A stretch of DNA of 64,000 nucleotides, taken from contig NZ_MLCE01000021.1 in assembly GCF_002300165.1 (NCBI RefSeq), positions 186,001 to 250,000 of the forward strand, read 5' to 3'. Each line of letters opens with the position of its first letter. Position 1 is the stretch's first letter. Of this stretch, positions 56,901-64,000 are shown piece by piece. The position numbers and the translations under genes are program-made. Source of the stretch: Streptomyces sp. Tue6028. GTDB taxonomy: Bacteria; Actinomycetota; Actinomycetes; Streptomycetales; Streptomycetaceae. The notes below the pieces were generated by a model. That model was given only the letters and a program-made list of their open reading frames with translations, was not told the DNA's origin and ran no database searches.

Positions 56901-58739
56901 ATGACTGCCCCGGCGCGTGACGACCTGCCCTTCGACGATCTCACCGACTTCGAGAACGCCGACCGGGGATTCATCGCTGCGCTCGTGCCGGGCGTCGTGC
57001 GGGACGCCGAGGGCGGGGTCGTGCACGACGCGGACGCCTACGCGTTCCTGGAGGACGACTGCCCGGACACGGCGCACCCCAGCCTGTGGCGGCAGGCCCG
57101 GCTGTGCGCCCGGCAGGGCCTGTACGAGGTGACCGAGGGCGTCTACCAGGTCCGTGGCCTCGACCTGTCGAACATGACCCTCGTCGAGGGCAGCCGGGGC
57201 GTGATCGTCATCGACCCGCTGATCTCCGCCGAATGCGCCGCGGCGGCCCTGGCGCTGTACCGGGAACACCGCGGGCAGCGGCCTGTCACGGGACTGATCT
57301 ACACCCACTCGCACGTCGACCACTTCGGCGGCGCCCGCGGGGTGCTGCCGCACGGCACCGAGGACGGGGTGCCCGTGCTCGCCCCGGAGAACTTCCTGGA
57401 GCACGCGGTCAGCGAGAACGTCTACGCCGGCAACGCGATGCTGCGGCGCGCCACTTTCGTGTACGGATCGTGGCTGCCGACAGGACCGCGGGGACAGATC
57501 GGCACCGGCCTCGGCACGACCACCTCCACCGGCACCGTCGGCCTGGTGGCGCCGACCGTGGACATCACCCGCACCGGCCAGACCGAGGTCGTCGACGGCG
57601 TACGGATCGTCTTCCAGCCGACGCCCGGCACCGAGGCGCCCGCCGAGATGAACTTCCTGCTGTCCGAGCAGCGCGCCCTGTGCATGGCCGAGAACGCCTG
57701 CCACACCCTGCACAACGTGGTCACCCTGCGTGGCGCCCCGGTCCGTGACGCCCGCGTCTGGGCCCGCTACCTCGACGAGGCGATCGACGTCTTCGGCGAC
57801 GCCTACGACGTCGGCTTCGCCTCGCACCACTGGCCGACCTGGGGACGGGACAACGTCGTCAGGTTCCTCGGCGAGCAGCGGGACCTGTACGCCTACCTGC
57901 ACGACCAGACGCTCCGCCTCCTCAACCAAGGCCTCACCGGCACCGAGATCGCCGAGGAACTGCGCCTGCCGCCCGCCCTGGAGACCGCCTGGCACGCCCG
58001 CGGCTACTACGGCTCCGTCAGCCACAACGTCAAAGCCGTCTACCAGCGCTACATGGGCTGGTACGACGGCAACCCCGCCCACCTGTGGGAGCACCCGCCC
58101 GTCGAACTCGCCCGGCGCTACGTCGACGTGGCGGGCGGCCCGGAGCGGACGCTCGCCAAGGCCCGTACGTACGCCGAAGCGGGCGACCTGCGCTTCGCCG
58201 CCACCCTGCTGCTCCATCTCGTCTTCGCCGACCCGGAGAACACGGCCGCCAAGGAGGAGCTCGCCACCGTCTACGAGCGCCTCGGGCACGGCGCCGAGAA
58301 CGGGCCCTGGCGCAACATCTACCTGACCGGCGCCCTGGAGCTGCGGGAGGGCCCGGCCGCCAACGAGGTCGACACCTCGGGCACCGAGATGGCGTCCGCG
58401 CTGACCGTGAGCATGCTCCTCGACTCGCTCGCCGTCCGCATCGACGGCCCGCGGGCCTGGAACGATCACATGACCCTCGACTTCGTCGTCATCGACGAAC
58501 AGCGCCGCCACCGCGTCAACCTGCACCACGGCGCCCTGACGCACCGCGGCATGCCGGTCCACCACACCCCGAAACCGCACGCCGGCCTCACCCTGATCCT
58601 CACCCGCCCCGAACTGATCGGAGTCCTCGCGGGCGAGGGCCTGGCGGGCATCGAGACGGACGGCGACCCCGAACTGCTGACCCGCCTGCTCTCCTACACC
58701 TCGGACCCCGACAGGGCCTTCCCGATCGTCACACCGTAG
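56901..58739 (+). CDS. Alkyl/aryl sulfatase-like metallo-beta-lactamase-fold protein
   Basis: 612 residues from ATG 56901. The zinc site H136-x-H138-x-D140-H141 (THSHVDHFGG) and the order of domains match the SdsA1/Yor-type alkylsulfatases: an N-terminal metallo-beta-lactamase core (about 80-350), a helical dimerisation domain (about 360-470), and a C-terminal SCP2-like lipid-binding domain (about 480-610). It would hydrolyse alkyl sulfates such as SDS to alcohol and sulfate. No signal peptide is evident. Monocistronic. Confidence 0.9.
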   Translation: MTAPARDDLPFDDLTDFENADRGFIAALVPGVVRDAEGGVVHDADAYAFLEDDCPDTAHPSLWRQARLCARQGLYEVTEGVYQVRGLDLSNMTLVEGSRGVIVIDPLISAECAAAALALYREHRGQRPVTGLIYTHSHVDHFGGARGVLPHGTEDGVPVLAPENFLEHAVSENVYAGNAMLRRATFVYGSWLPTGPRGQIGTGLGTTTSTGTVGLVAPTVDITRTGQTEVVDGVRIVFQPTPGTEAPAEMNFLLSEQRALCMAENACHTLHNVVTLRGAPVRDARVWARYLDEAIDVFGDAYDVGFASHHWPTWGRDNVVRFLGEQRDLYAYLHDQTLRLLNQGLTGTEIAEELRLPPALETAWHARGYYGSVSHNVKAVYQRYMGWYDGNPAHLWEHPPVELARRYVDVAGGPERTLAKARTYAEAGDLRFAATLLLHLVFADPENTAAKEELATVYERLGHGAENGPWRNIYLTGALELREGPAANEVDTSGTEMASALTVSMLLDSLAVRIDGPRAWNDHMTLDFVVIDEQRRHRVNLHHGALTHRGMPVHHTPKPHAGLTLILTRPELIGVLAGEGLAGIETDGDPELLTRLLSYTSDPDRAFPIVTP

Positions 58740-58908
58740 GAACCGGCCTCGGGCACGGCCCGAACACACCCCTGGGCGCGGGCGGTTCCCCTCAACTCCC
58801 TTCACTGGCCGACTTCCTGCCATGAGAGGGCGATCCGAGGTGCCCGGGACAGTCGTGAGGTCCGATGCGCCGTCCCTCTTCTGCGGTCCGACGAGATGTG
58901 GAGTGCAC

Positions 58909-59061
58909 ATGAGCAAGGAGAAGGCGACGACCGCGCTGCTGGTGGTGCTCGTGTTCGCGGTGGTCACCTGCCTCGCGTTCTCCGACCCGGCCTTGGGAGG
59001 CGCCCTGAGCGTCGGCGTCGCGGTCGCGGCCCTGGCGTGGAAGATGCTCCGCGCCAGGTAG
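58909..59061 (+). CDS. Small single-pass or hairpin membrane protein
   Basis: 50 residues. ATG at 58909 with GGAG 8 bases upstream. Two hydrophobic stretches (about 7-24 and 30-45) are joined by a short turn (SDPALGG), with basic residues at the end (KMLRAR). No known family. Followed by a strong stem-loop. Confidence 0.55.
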   Translation: MSKEKATTALLVVLVFAVVTCLAFSDPALGGALSVGVAVAALAWKMLRAR

Positions 59062-59074
59062 CGCGGCGGCACCA

Positions 59075-59113
59075 CGAAAGGTCTCCGGTCCTCCACGGGC
59101 CGGGGACCTTTCG
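59075..59113. terminator. Terminator with long stem
   Basis: CGAAAGGTC-type arm (59075-59090) pairs with the arm ending 59113, leaving a short loop. It ends the small membrane-protein gene and is followed by TCGTCGTCTC. Confidence 0.75.
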
Positions 59114-59239
59114 TCGTCTCCGGGGGCACCGTCGAACCCCCAGCTGCATTTCGGCGAGGCCTCCCCCGCGGCGGGCACAACCGCACGACTCCTCCTGCAG
59201 CAGGGCATCAACTACGCACCAGGCAAAGGAATGCAGCCC

Positions 59240-59956
59240 ATGACCGCAGGACCCACGACGCGCGGGGGGATGGGCGACTCGTCACCCCCCGAGCGTGCTC
59301 CCTCATCGGCTACGGAGGCCGGTCAGGGCGCGCCGCCGCCGATCTTCCGTGCCGGGGCCGTGCCGCCGGCGGAGGAGAAGGCGGTGCTCCCGCACCAGGT
59401 GTCGCCCACCGAGCGGGACGAAGCAGTGGAGGTCGCCGCTCAGCTCCGCACGGAGATCAGCAAGGAGCTGTGGGACCACCGCGACCGGCTGCGCAGGGCG
59501 ATCCACTCCCAGGGCTACCGCGACCCCGACCTGTCGGACATCGAGGTGCGCACTCAGGTCCGGTACTACAAGGCCCGGATGAACCCGGCCTTCCAACTCA
59601 AGCACGGTGACCCGTGGCCGTTCCTGGCGAAGTGCTTCTCCTACGCCCGGCTCGACTTCCACCGTGCCGAGAACCGCCCCGAGCGGCCCGAGGACCCGGA
59701 GGAGCTGCCGCAGCCGGCCGCCGACTCCGAGATCGACGGGATCACCGTGCGGGAGGCCGTCGACGCGTTCCTCGAACGGCACGTGCCCGACGACGGGCAA
59801 CGCACGGTGTGGCTCATGACCTACCGGGACCGGATGGGACCCGTCGCGATCGCCGAGGAACTCGGGATCGACCGGGGCACCGTCACGGCCCGGCTCAACC
59901 GGGCCCGGGCCTTACTGGAGGCCCTGCCTCCCGACGAGCTGGATCACCTGCGCTAG
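59240..59956 (+). CDS. Sigma-factor-like protein with TTA codon
   Basis: About 238 residues. The ATG at 59240 is 9 bases after AAAGGA; an upstream in-frame ATG at 59231 directly abuts it. The N half has a long acidic and Pro-rich linker, then a region-2-like stretch (PWPFLAKCFSYARLDFHRAE) and a sigma region 4 HTH near the C terminus (VWLMTYRDRMGPVAIAEELGIDRGTVTARLNRARALLEAL). The TTA at 59912-59914 (codon 225) is in frame, making translation dependent on bldA tRNA. It is the only in-frame TTA I found. The next gene encodes a membrane protein. Confidence 0.75.
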   Translation: MTAGPTTRGGMGDSSPPERAPSSATEAGQGAPPPIFRAGAVPPAEEKAVLPHQVSPTERDEAVEVAAQLRTEISKELWDHRDRLRRAIHSQGYRDPDLSDIEVRTQVRYYKARMNPAFQLKHGDPWPFLAKCFSYARLDFHRAENRPERPEDPEELPQPAADSEIDGITVREAVDAFLERHVPDDGQRTVWLMTYRDRMGPVAIAEELGIDRGTVTARLNRARALLEALPPDELDHLR

Positions 59957-59972
59957 GCGGACCCCCTCTAGA

Positions 59973-60001
59973 GACCACGGAGCCCGACCCGCTCCGTGGT
60001 C
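59973..60001. terminator. Terminator after the TTA-containing gene
   Basis: Stem of 11 bp (59973-59983 with 59991-60001), loop of 7, so the following membrane gene may have its own promoter or be attenuated. Confidence 0.7.
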
Positions 60002-60103
60002 ACGGGAGGAGGCCCGACGGCTTCCGCCGGTTCCGCGGTGGGCCACACCCGCCGCGGTCGCCTGGCTGAGAGACAGCCCGGCTCAACTGAAATGAAGGTT
60101 CAC

Positions 60104-60628
60104 ATGGAAATGGAGAGGAAGGCGCGGGGGCGCTCCACCGCTCACGAGGCACTCGTGGAGCTGCTCCGCGAGCAGCGTGCGGCGGATCCTCTGGCCGGAC
60201 CGGCCCCCACGCCCGACGAATGGGCCGTCCACATGAGCATGGTCGCGGAGCGTGCCGCGATCGCATCCGACGACGACATGGACCTGTGCGCCTACGGGGA
60301 GGACTCGGGCAACACCGAGGAGGCGGAGGAGGAGCCGGCGCCCACACCGCGTCAGGCGTCGTCCGGAGCTACACGCGTCCAGCGGGAGCAGCCCGCCTCC
60401 GGGCCCGCCCGGTCGCTCCTGTTCTCCGCCCTGGCCGGTTTCGACGTCGTCGTGGTCGTCGTGCTCCTGGCCGTCGGTGTGTCCGTCGTGACAACGACCG
60501 TGATGGCCGCCCTGGTGGGGGCGGCGGCCGTCGGTCTGGCACTCGCGGGGCCGTGGGGACTCGGCGGCAACGGCCGCCGGGCGCCCGACCGGTCGGCGCT
60601 GACGCCGGATGCGCTGCAACAGCGGTAG
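60104..60628 (+). CDS. Membrane protein of unknown function
   Basis: About 174 residues from ATG 60104 (GAAGG 5-6 bases upstream; other ATGs at 60092 and 60110). An N-terminal soluble part (about 1-100) is helical, acidic and Pro-rich (EDSGNTEEAEEEPAPTP), followed by two adjacent membrane helices (about 108-130 and 132-150) and a short basic tail. No domain recognised. It follows the sigma-like gene and may be its membrane partner, though a hairpin separates them. Confidence 0.6.
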   Translation: MEMERKARGRSTAHEALVELLREQRAADPLAGPAPTPDEWAVHMSMVAERAAIASDDDMDLCAYGEDSGNTEEAEEEPAPTPRQASSGATRVQREQPASGPARSLLFSALAGFDVVVVVVLLAVGVSVVTTTVMAALVGAAAVGLALAGPWGLGGNGRRAPDRSALTPDALQQR

Positions 60629-60660
60629 TCCGGCGCGAACGCGGCCGTGCAGCGGCCGTC

Positions 60661-60698
60661 GTGGGACCGGCCCGATCGGGGGATCGGGCCGGTCCCAC
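60661..60698. terminator. 17-bp perfect-stem terminator
   Basis: Stem 60661-60677 with 60682-60698, loop GGGG. It stands between convergent genes and serves both. Confidence 0.85.
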
Positions 60699-60717
60699 GT
60701 CTTCGTGCGGGGCGGTG

Positions 60718-61548
60718 TCAGCCCTGGGTGGGGGCGGGGGACTTGCCCGCGAGGACGTCGCTCAGGCGGGAGGCGCCCGCCTGGACGGCCTGGGTCGTGG
60801 AGTTGCTCTCGGCGCCCTGGAGGCCGCCGTTGGTCAGGGACAGCGCGCTGTCGCCGACGCGGACGGCGGCGTAGTCCAGGGTCAGCGTGGTCGGTTCGCC
60901 CTCCATCGAGCCGTTCATCGTGATCTGGAGTCCCTGACGGGCGTCGGCGACACCGGGCAGAGACATCTCGATGACCTGGACGGTCTGCTTGCCGCCCTTG
61001 GCGTCGACCGCCGTGAACTGGTCGCACTTGTCCGGCAGGGTGCCCAGCCACTTCAGGTTCGCGTCCACCTCCGACTGCCCGTAGGAGGCCACCTGGTAGC
61101 GCATCTGCCCGTCGTTGTCGCTGTCGTCGAAGCCGGTGTTCGCGTGGGCGCCCGTCGGAGCGCCGAGCAGGTTCTCGGCGTACAGGCCGTCGAGCAGCTT
61201 CTGGCAGTCGGCGGCATTGGCCTTGTTCGTGACGAACGACTGCTGGTCGACCTTGCTCTTGAGCAGCGTGTCCCGCCAGGCCGCGGCGCCCTTCGATGTG
61301 CTCCACTGCGACCCCAGGTCGCTGTTGGTGATCAGAGCGGCCTGTGCCTCCGACTGGCTGAGCGTGCGCACGGAGGGCGAGGCCCCCGGAGACTCCTTGG
61401 CACTGAGGGAGGCGGTGGCGCCCGTGCCGCCGGACTCGTCGCTCGAACACGCGGCGGTCGCCAGCAGCACGCCCGCGGCCAGGGCGGAGCCGAGGACGCG
61501 GGAGGAGCGGTGGCGGGCGGAGGCGGTGCGACGGGGCGGACGGTTCAT
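60718..61548 (-). CDS. Secreted lipoprotein of unknown function
   Basis: About 276 residues from ATG 61548 (GGAGG upstream). The signal peptide ends in the lipobox region LLATAACSS, so Cys is lipidated. The mature part is Ser/Thr/Gly-rich, then a folded domain (about 65-270), likely mixed alpha/beta, with two Cys (DCQKLLDG, DKCDQF) that could pair. It resembles a group of actinobacterial lipoproteins sometimes annotated as sensor- or PknH-like, but I cannot name one. Upstream and divergent from nothing close. Role unknown. Confidence 0.7.
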   Translation of the reverse strand: MNRPPRRTASARHRSSRVLGSALAAGVLLATAACSSDESGGTGATASLSAKESPGASPSVRTLSQSEAQAALITNSDLGSQWSTSKGAAAWRDTLLKSKVDQQSFVTNKANAADCQKLLDGLYAENLLGAPTGAHANTGFDDSDNDGQMRYQVASYGQSEVDANLKWLGTLPDKCDQFTAVDAKGGKQTVQVIEMSLPGVADARQGLQITMNGSMEGEPTTLTLDYAAVRVGDSALSLTNGGLQGAESNSTTQAVQAGASRLSDVLAGKSPAPTQG

Positions 61549-61657
61549 GGCGGGAGGCCTCCGGAGGACGCGGTGTGTGTCCCCTCCACGCCACCACCGG
61601 CCCGGCACTCCCACCAGCGCACCGGGCCGTCCGGGTGAGCCGCCCACGCGGCCGCGG

Positions 61658-62077
61658 TCAGACCGCCAGTACGGCCCTGACCGTCTTGCCGCCGAAGCCG
61701 GTGCTGACGACCTCCAGGCTGTGGGCGAGCTGCTGGACCATGGCGAGCCCGCGCCCGCTCTCCGACTCGGTGTCGAGCAGACCGACGCGCGGGCGTCCGG
61801 GACTGTCGTCGTGGACCTCGACGGTCACGTGCCCGTAGCCCAGTTGCAGACGCAGCCGGCAGCCGGTGCGGCCGTGCCGTACGGCGTTGGCGACGAGCTC
61901 GGAGGCGATGAGCGTGGCGTCGTCGACCTGGTCGGCGGTCGGCGGTGCCATCGGCGGCCGGGGCGCGGTGAGGAACGCCGACGTCAGCCTGCGGGCCCTG
62001 CCTGCCGAGACGGCCGCACGCGGCAGTGCGTACTCCACGCGGGCGGTCGGTCGGACGGTGCGCTGGTGCGCACGCAT
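61658..62077 (-). CDS. RsbW-like ATP-binding protein (HATPase, anti-sigma type)
   Basis: 139 residues from ATG 62077 (AGAGG upstream). A HATPase_c fold of the RsbW/SpoIIAB type: N box LIASELVANAVRHG, G1 VEVHDDSP, G2 ESGRGLAMVQQLA. Such proteins bind a sigma factor or phosphorylate an antagonist (STAS) protein. The genome region also encodes two SpoIIE-type phosphatases, possible opponents in partner switching. The direct target is unknown. Divergent from the methyltransferase gene. Confidence 0.85.
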   Translation of the reverse strand: MRAHQRTVRPTARVEYALPRAAVSAGRARRLTSAFLTAPRPPMAPPTADQVDDATLIASELVANAVRHGRTGCRLRLQLGYGHVTVEVHDDSPGRPRVGLLDTESESGRGLAMVQQLAHSLEVVSTGFGGKTVRAVLAV

Positions 62078-62291
62078 GACGGACACCTCTCTTCCCCTCC
62101 CAGGACGACGAGCACCCGGCGGCTCCATCCCCGCCGGCCGGGACCCGCGCGACACGGTGCGCGGCCGGTCCTGCCCCCGGGTGATGCCCATCCCCGGTGA
62201 TCCGCAACCGGCGTCGTACGTCACAAACCCGCCAAGTGCCTCCTCGGCGAACCACCGGTATGAGTCACGCATGTCTGGAAAGGTGTGGCGC

Positions 62292-63224
62292 ATGCCGACC
62301 CTTCAGAGAAAGCTGCTAGGTCTGCTCCCCCGGATAGGGGTGCGGGTGCTGGATCTCGGTTCGGGCGCCGCGGTGCTGTACCGGCGCGGTGAACGCACCC
62401 GCGTGCCGATGGGCCGGGGAGCCGATCTGGTGCTGCGCGGCAGGGCCGAGGGGTGGAGGAGCGTGCCGCTCGGCGACAGCGGGGCGCGCCTCGTCCTCGA
62501 CGAGACGCAGGCGGCGGCCGACGAGCGCCGGTTCCAGCTGGCGGCCGCGTCCTACCTGTGCGGCCAGCACGTCACCGCGCTCCTCGACCGCTACGAGGTG
62601 AACTGCGTCCTCGACGTGGGCGCCAACGCGGGCCAGTACGGACGGCAGTTGCGCCGCCTCGGCTACACCGGCCGGATCGTCTCCTTCGAACCGACGGCGG
62701 AGGCCTTCGCCAAGCTGAGCGAAGCCGCCGAGGAGGATCCCGACTGGTGGGTGTACCAGGTCGGCCTGGGGCGCGAGGACGCCACCCGGTCCATCCACGT
62801 CGGCTGGAACACGATGAACTCCCTCCTCCCGCCCAGCGATTACGGCAAGGACCGCTACAAGCGGTTCGCGAAGACCCGTACCGAGGAGATCGAGATCCGT
62901 CGTCTCGACGGCATGATGGACAAGGCGCTCGCGGGGCTCGGCGACCCCCGTCCCTATCTGAAGATGGACACTCAGGGCTACGACCTGGAGGTGTTCGCGG
63001 GCGCGGGCGACCGTGCCGGGGAGTTCGTCGGGATGCAGTCCGAGGTCGCCACGCTGCGGCTGTACGAGGGCAGTCCGCGCATGGGCGAGGCGATCGCCGT
63101 GTACGAGGGCAGCGGCTTCGAGATCACCGGCATGTACCCGGTGTCCAGGGAGGCGGCCACCGGGCGCGTGGTGGAGTTCGACTGCGTGATGGTGCGCGCG
63201 GCGGCGGTACCGGCCGCCGACTAG
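62292..63224 (+). CDS. FkbM-family methyltransferase
   Basis: About 310 residues from ATG 62292 (AAAGG 8 bases upstream; an earlier ATG at 62271 is possible). The C-terminal half is an FkbM-type SAM-dependent O-methyltransferase: motif I VLDVGANAGQYG, acidic FEPTAEAF and KMDTQGYDLEVFAGA. The N-terminal 90 residues are extra and partly hydrophobic (LLGLLPRIGVRVLDLGSG). FkbM enzymes methylate hydroxyl groups on polyketides, sugars or polysaccharides. With no biosynthetic cluster nearby, a surface polysaccharide target is possible. Confidence 0.85.
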   Translation: MPTLQRKLLGLLPRIGVRVLDLGSGAAVLYRRGERTRVPMGRGADLVLRGRAEGWRSVPLGDSGARLVLDETQAAADERRFQLAAASYLCGQHVTALLDRYEVNCVLDVGANAGQYGRQLRRLGYTGRIVSFEPTAEAFAKLSEAAEEDPDWWVYQVGLGREDATRSIHVGWNTMNSLLPPSDYGKDRYKRFAKTRTEEIEIRRLDGMMDKALAGLGDPRPYLKMDTQGYDLEVFAGAGDRAGEFVGMQSEVATLRLYEGSPRMGEAIAVYEGSGFEITGMYPVSREAATGRVVEFDCVMVRAAAVPAAD

Positions 63225-63282
63225 CGCCCTGCATGGGTGAGGACGGTCGACTTCTTTGTCCGGGGTGTGTCCCGGTGGCCGG

Positions 63283-64000
63283 CTACGCCGGATACGCGTG
63301 CGTCTGCGCCGCCTTCACCGTCGCCCAGACCGGCGCACCGGGACGGAGGTCGAGTTCCGCGGCGGCGACCGTCGTCAGGTCGGCGGCGAGCGGGAGTTCG
63401 CCGGTGAGGTCCGCGCGGATCTGGTCGCCGTGCGTCTCCAGCCCGCCGACACGGCACTGCCACAGATTGCGGGCGCTGGAGCCGGTGGGGCGGTCGCGGT
63501 GCAGGGTGACGGCGCTCGGCGGGAAGGCCACGAACACCGGTCCGCCGAGGTCCTCGGTCGTGGTGATCTCCGGGCCCGCGTCGAGCCGCACGGTGTGGCC
63601 CTCGGCCTGCCCGCGGTAGAGATTGAGGCCGACCAGCTGGGCGATGTAGTCGGTGCGCGGGTGACGGGCGATGTCGGACGGTGTCCCCTCCTGGACCACC
63701 CGGCCGTGCTCGACGACGACGAGCCGGTCGGCCAGCACCATCGCGTCCAGCGGGTCGTGGGTGACCAGGACGGCGACGGCCTCGAAGTCGGCCAGGTGGC
63801 GCCGGAGCTGGGCGCGCACCTCCAGCCGCGTACGGGCGTCGAGCGCGGCGAGCGGCTCGTCCAGCAGGAGCAGCCGGGGACGGATGGCCAGCGCGCGGGC
63901 CAGGGCGACGCGCTGGGCCTGACCGCCGGACAGGCGGCGCGGCTTGGCGCCGGCGTGGTCGGCCAGGCCCATGCGGTCCAGCCAGGCGGCGGCCTGCGCC
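63283..64000 (-). CDS. modC: Molybdate-type ABC transporter ATP-binding protein (5' end outside window)
   Basis: Partial gene: the reading frame stays open through position 64000, so the N terminus with the Walker A motif is beyond the window. Seen are the ABC signature LSGGQAQRVALARAL, Walker B LLLLDEPLAALD, the switch His in VTHDPLDAM, and a C-terminal TOBE/Mop-like domain (about the last 70 residues) typical of ModC, which binds molybdate or regulates transport. The permease and binding protein would be expected upstream, on the far side of the window edge. An import role for oxyanions fits best. Confidence 0.8.
   Translation of the reverse strand, partial: AQAAAWLDRMGLADHAGAKPRRLSGGQAQRVALARALAIRPRLLLLDEPLAALDARTRLEVRAQLRRHLADFEAVAVLVTHDPLDAMVLADRLVVVEHGRVVQEGTPSDIARHPRTDYIAQLVGLNLYRGQAEGHTVRLDAGPEITTTEDLGGPVFVAFPPSAVTLHRDRPTGSSARNLWQCRVGGLETHGDQIRADLTGELPLAADLTTVAAAELDLRPGAPVWATVKAAQTHAYPA

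Noticed and set aside
1..64000. tRNA, rRNA, prophage, insertion sequence or biosynthetic cluster
   Set aside because: I saw no cloverleaf-like gene, rRNA sequence, transposase, integrase or polyketide/peptide synthase in any frame; detection by eye is limited for tRNAs.

Overview
The window is uniformly GC-rich, actinobacterial chromosome DNA, almost certainly from a Streptomyces. Signs of this are a K15-type penicillin-binding protein with the Ser-Gly-Cys motif, a snapalysin protease with its divergent LysR regulator, a mycothiol-dependent isomerase-family protein, SigE-type sigma factors, many SpoIIE-type phosphatases and HATPase anti-sigma-like proteins, and near absence of TTA codons. An exact 14-bp parS palindrome (18569-18582) in front of aspS suggests the window lies in the origin-proximal half of the linear chromosome. 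I see no rRNA, tRNA, CRISPR array, prophage or insertion sequence. The window reads as core or near-core genome with small lineage-specific pieces.

Layout. 0-7.7 kb: a secreted protein, the K15-type transpeptidase, a GntR-MFS operon, a mycothiol-dependent isomerase-like protein, a nitrilase-family amidase, a LURP-one protein overlapped by a GlxA-type regulator, and a cupin. 7.7-16.3 kb: a thioredoxin/NHL-repeat protein, a small membrane protein, an M18 aminopeptidase, an acyl-CoA dehydrogenase with two operator-like dyads, an SseB-family protein, a pirin and an AI-2E family exporter. 16.3-30 kb: a PAS-GAF-SpoIIE-HATPase protein, parS, aspS, a Tat-exported intradiol dioxygenase, a large secreted FG-GAP protein, a bacterial PH-domain protein, metG and a repeat-rich VWA protein. 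30-41 kb: a PhoX-type phosphatase behind a candidate PHO box, the snapalysin/LysR pair, a FUSC protein, an EEP hydrolase, and an alpha/beta hydrolase divergent from a MocR regulator with repeated operators. 41-50.4 kb: a probable decayed secreted-protein gene, redox and phosphatase genes, an M20 amidohydrolase, a tiny secreted peptide divergent from an XRE-TPR regulator, and a MarR/hydrolase pair.

50.4-56.5 kb is the most unusual stretch: an envelope and sigma-factor cluster. An ECF sigma gene overlaps a gene for a membrane protein that looks like an L,D-transpeptidase lacking its catalytic His and Cys. A catalytically intact L,D-transpeptidase lipoprotein is divergent from this pair. Next come a secreted protein, a SigE-family sigma factor, a membrane protein carrying the same extracellular domain as the secreted protein, and a GT51 glycosyltransferase whose penicillin-binding domain has lost its active-site residues. 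The last three genes overlap by ATGA. I infer an envelope-sensing system that uses inactive copies of peptidoglycan enzymes and a duplicated exported domain.

56.5-64 kb: a free-standing UvrD-Tudor-like protein, an alkylsulfatase-like enzyme, a small membrane protein, a sigma-like gene with the only in-frame TTA codon I found, a membrane protein, a lipoprotein, an HATPase anti-sigma-like protein, an FkbM methyltransferase and the 3' part of a modC-like ABC ATPase gene.

A second candidate system is the 53-residue exported peptide (46758-46919) paired with the XRE-TPR regulator (47071-48414). Two operator modules of identical geometry lie between them, one near each gene, resembling peptide-pheromone/receptor pairs of Firmicutes.
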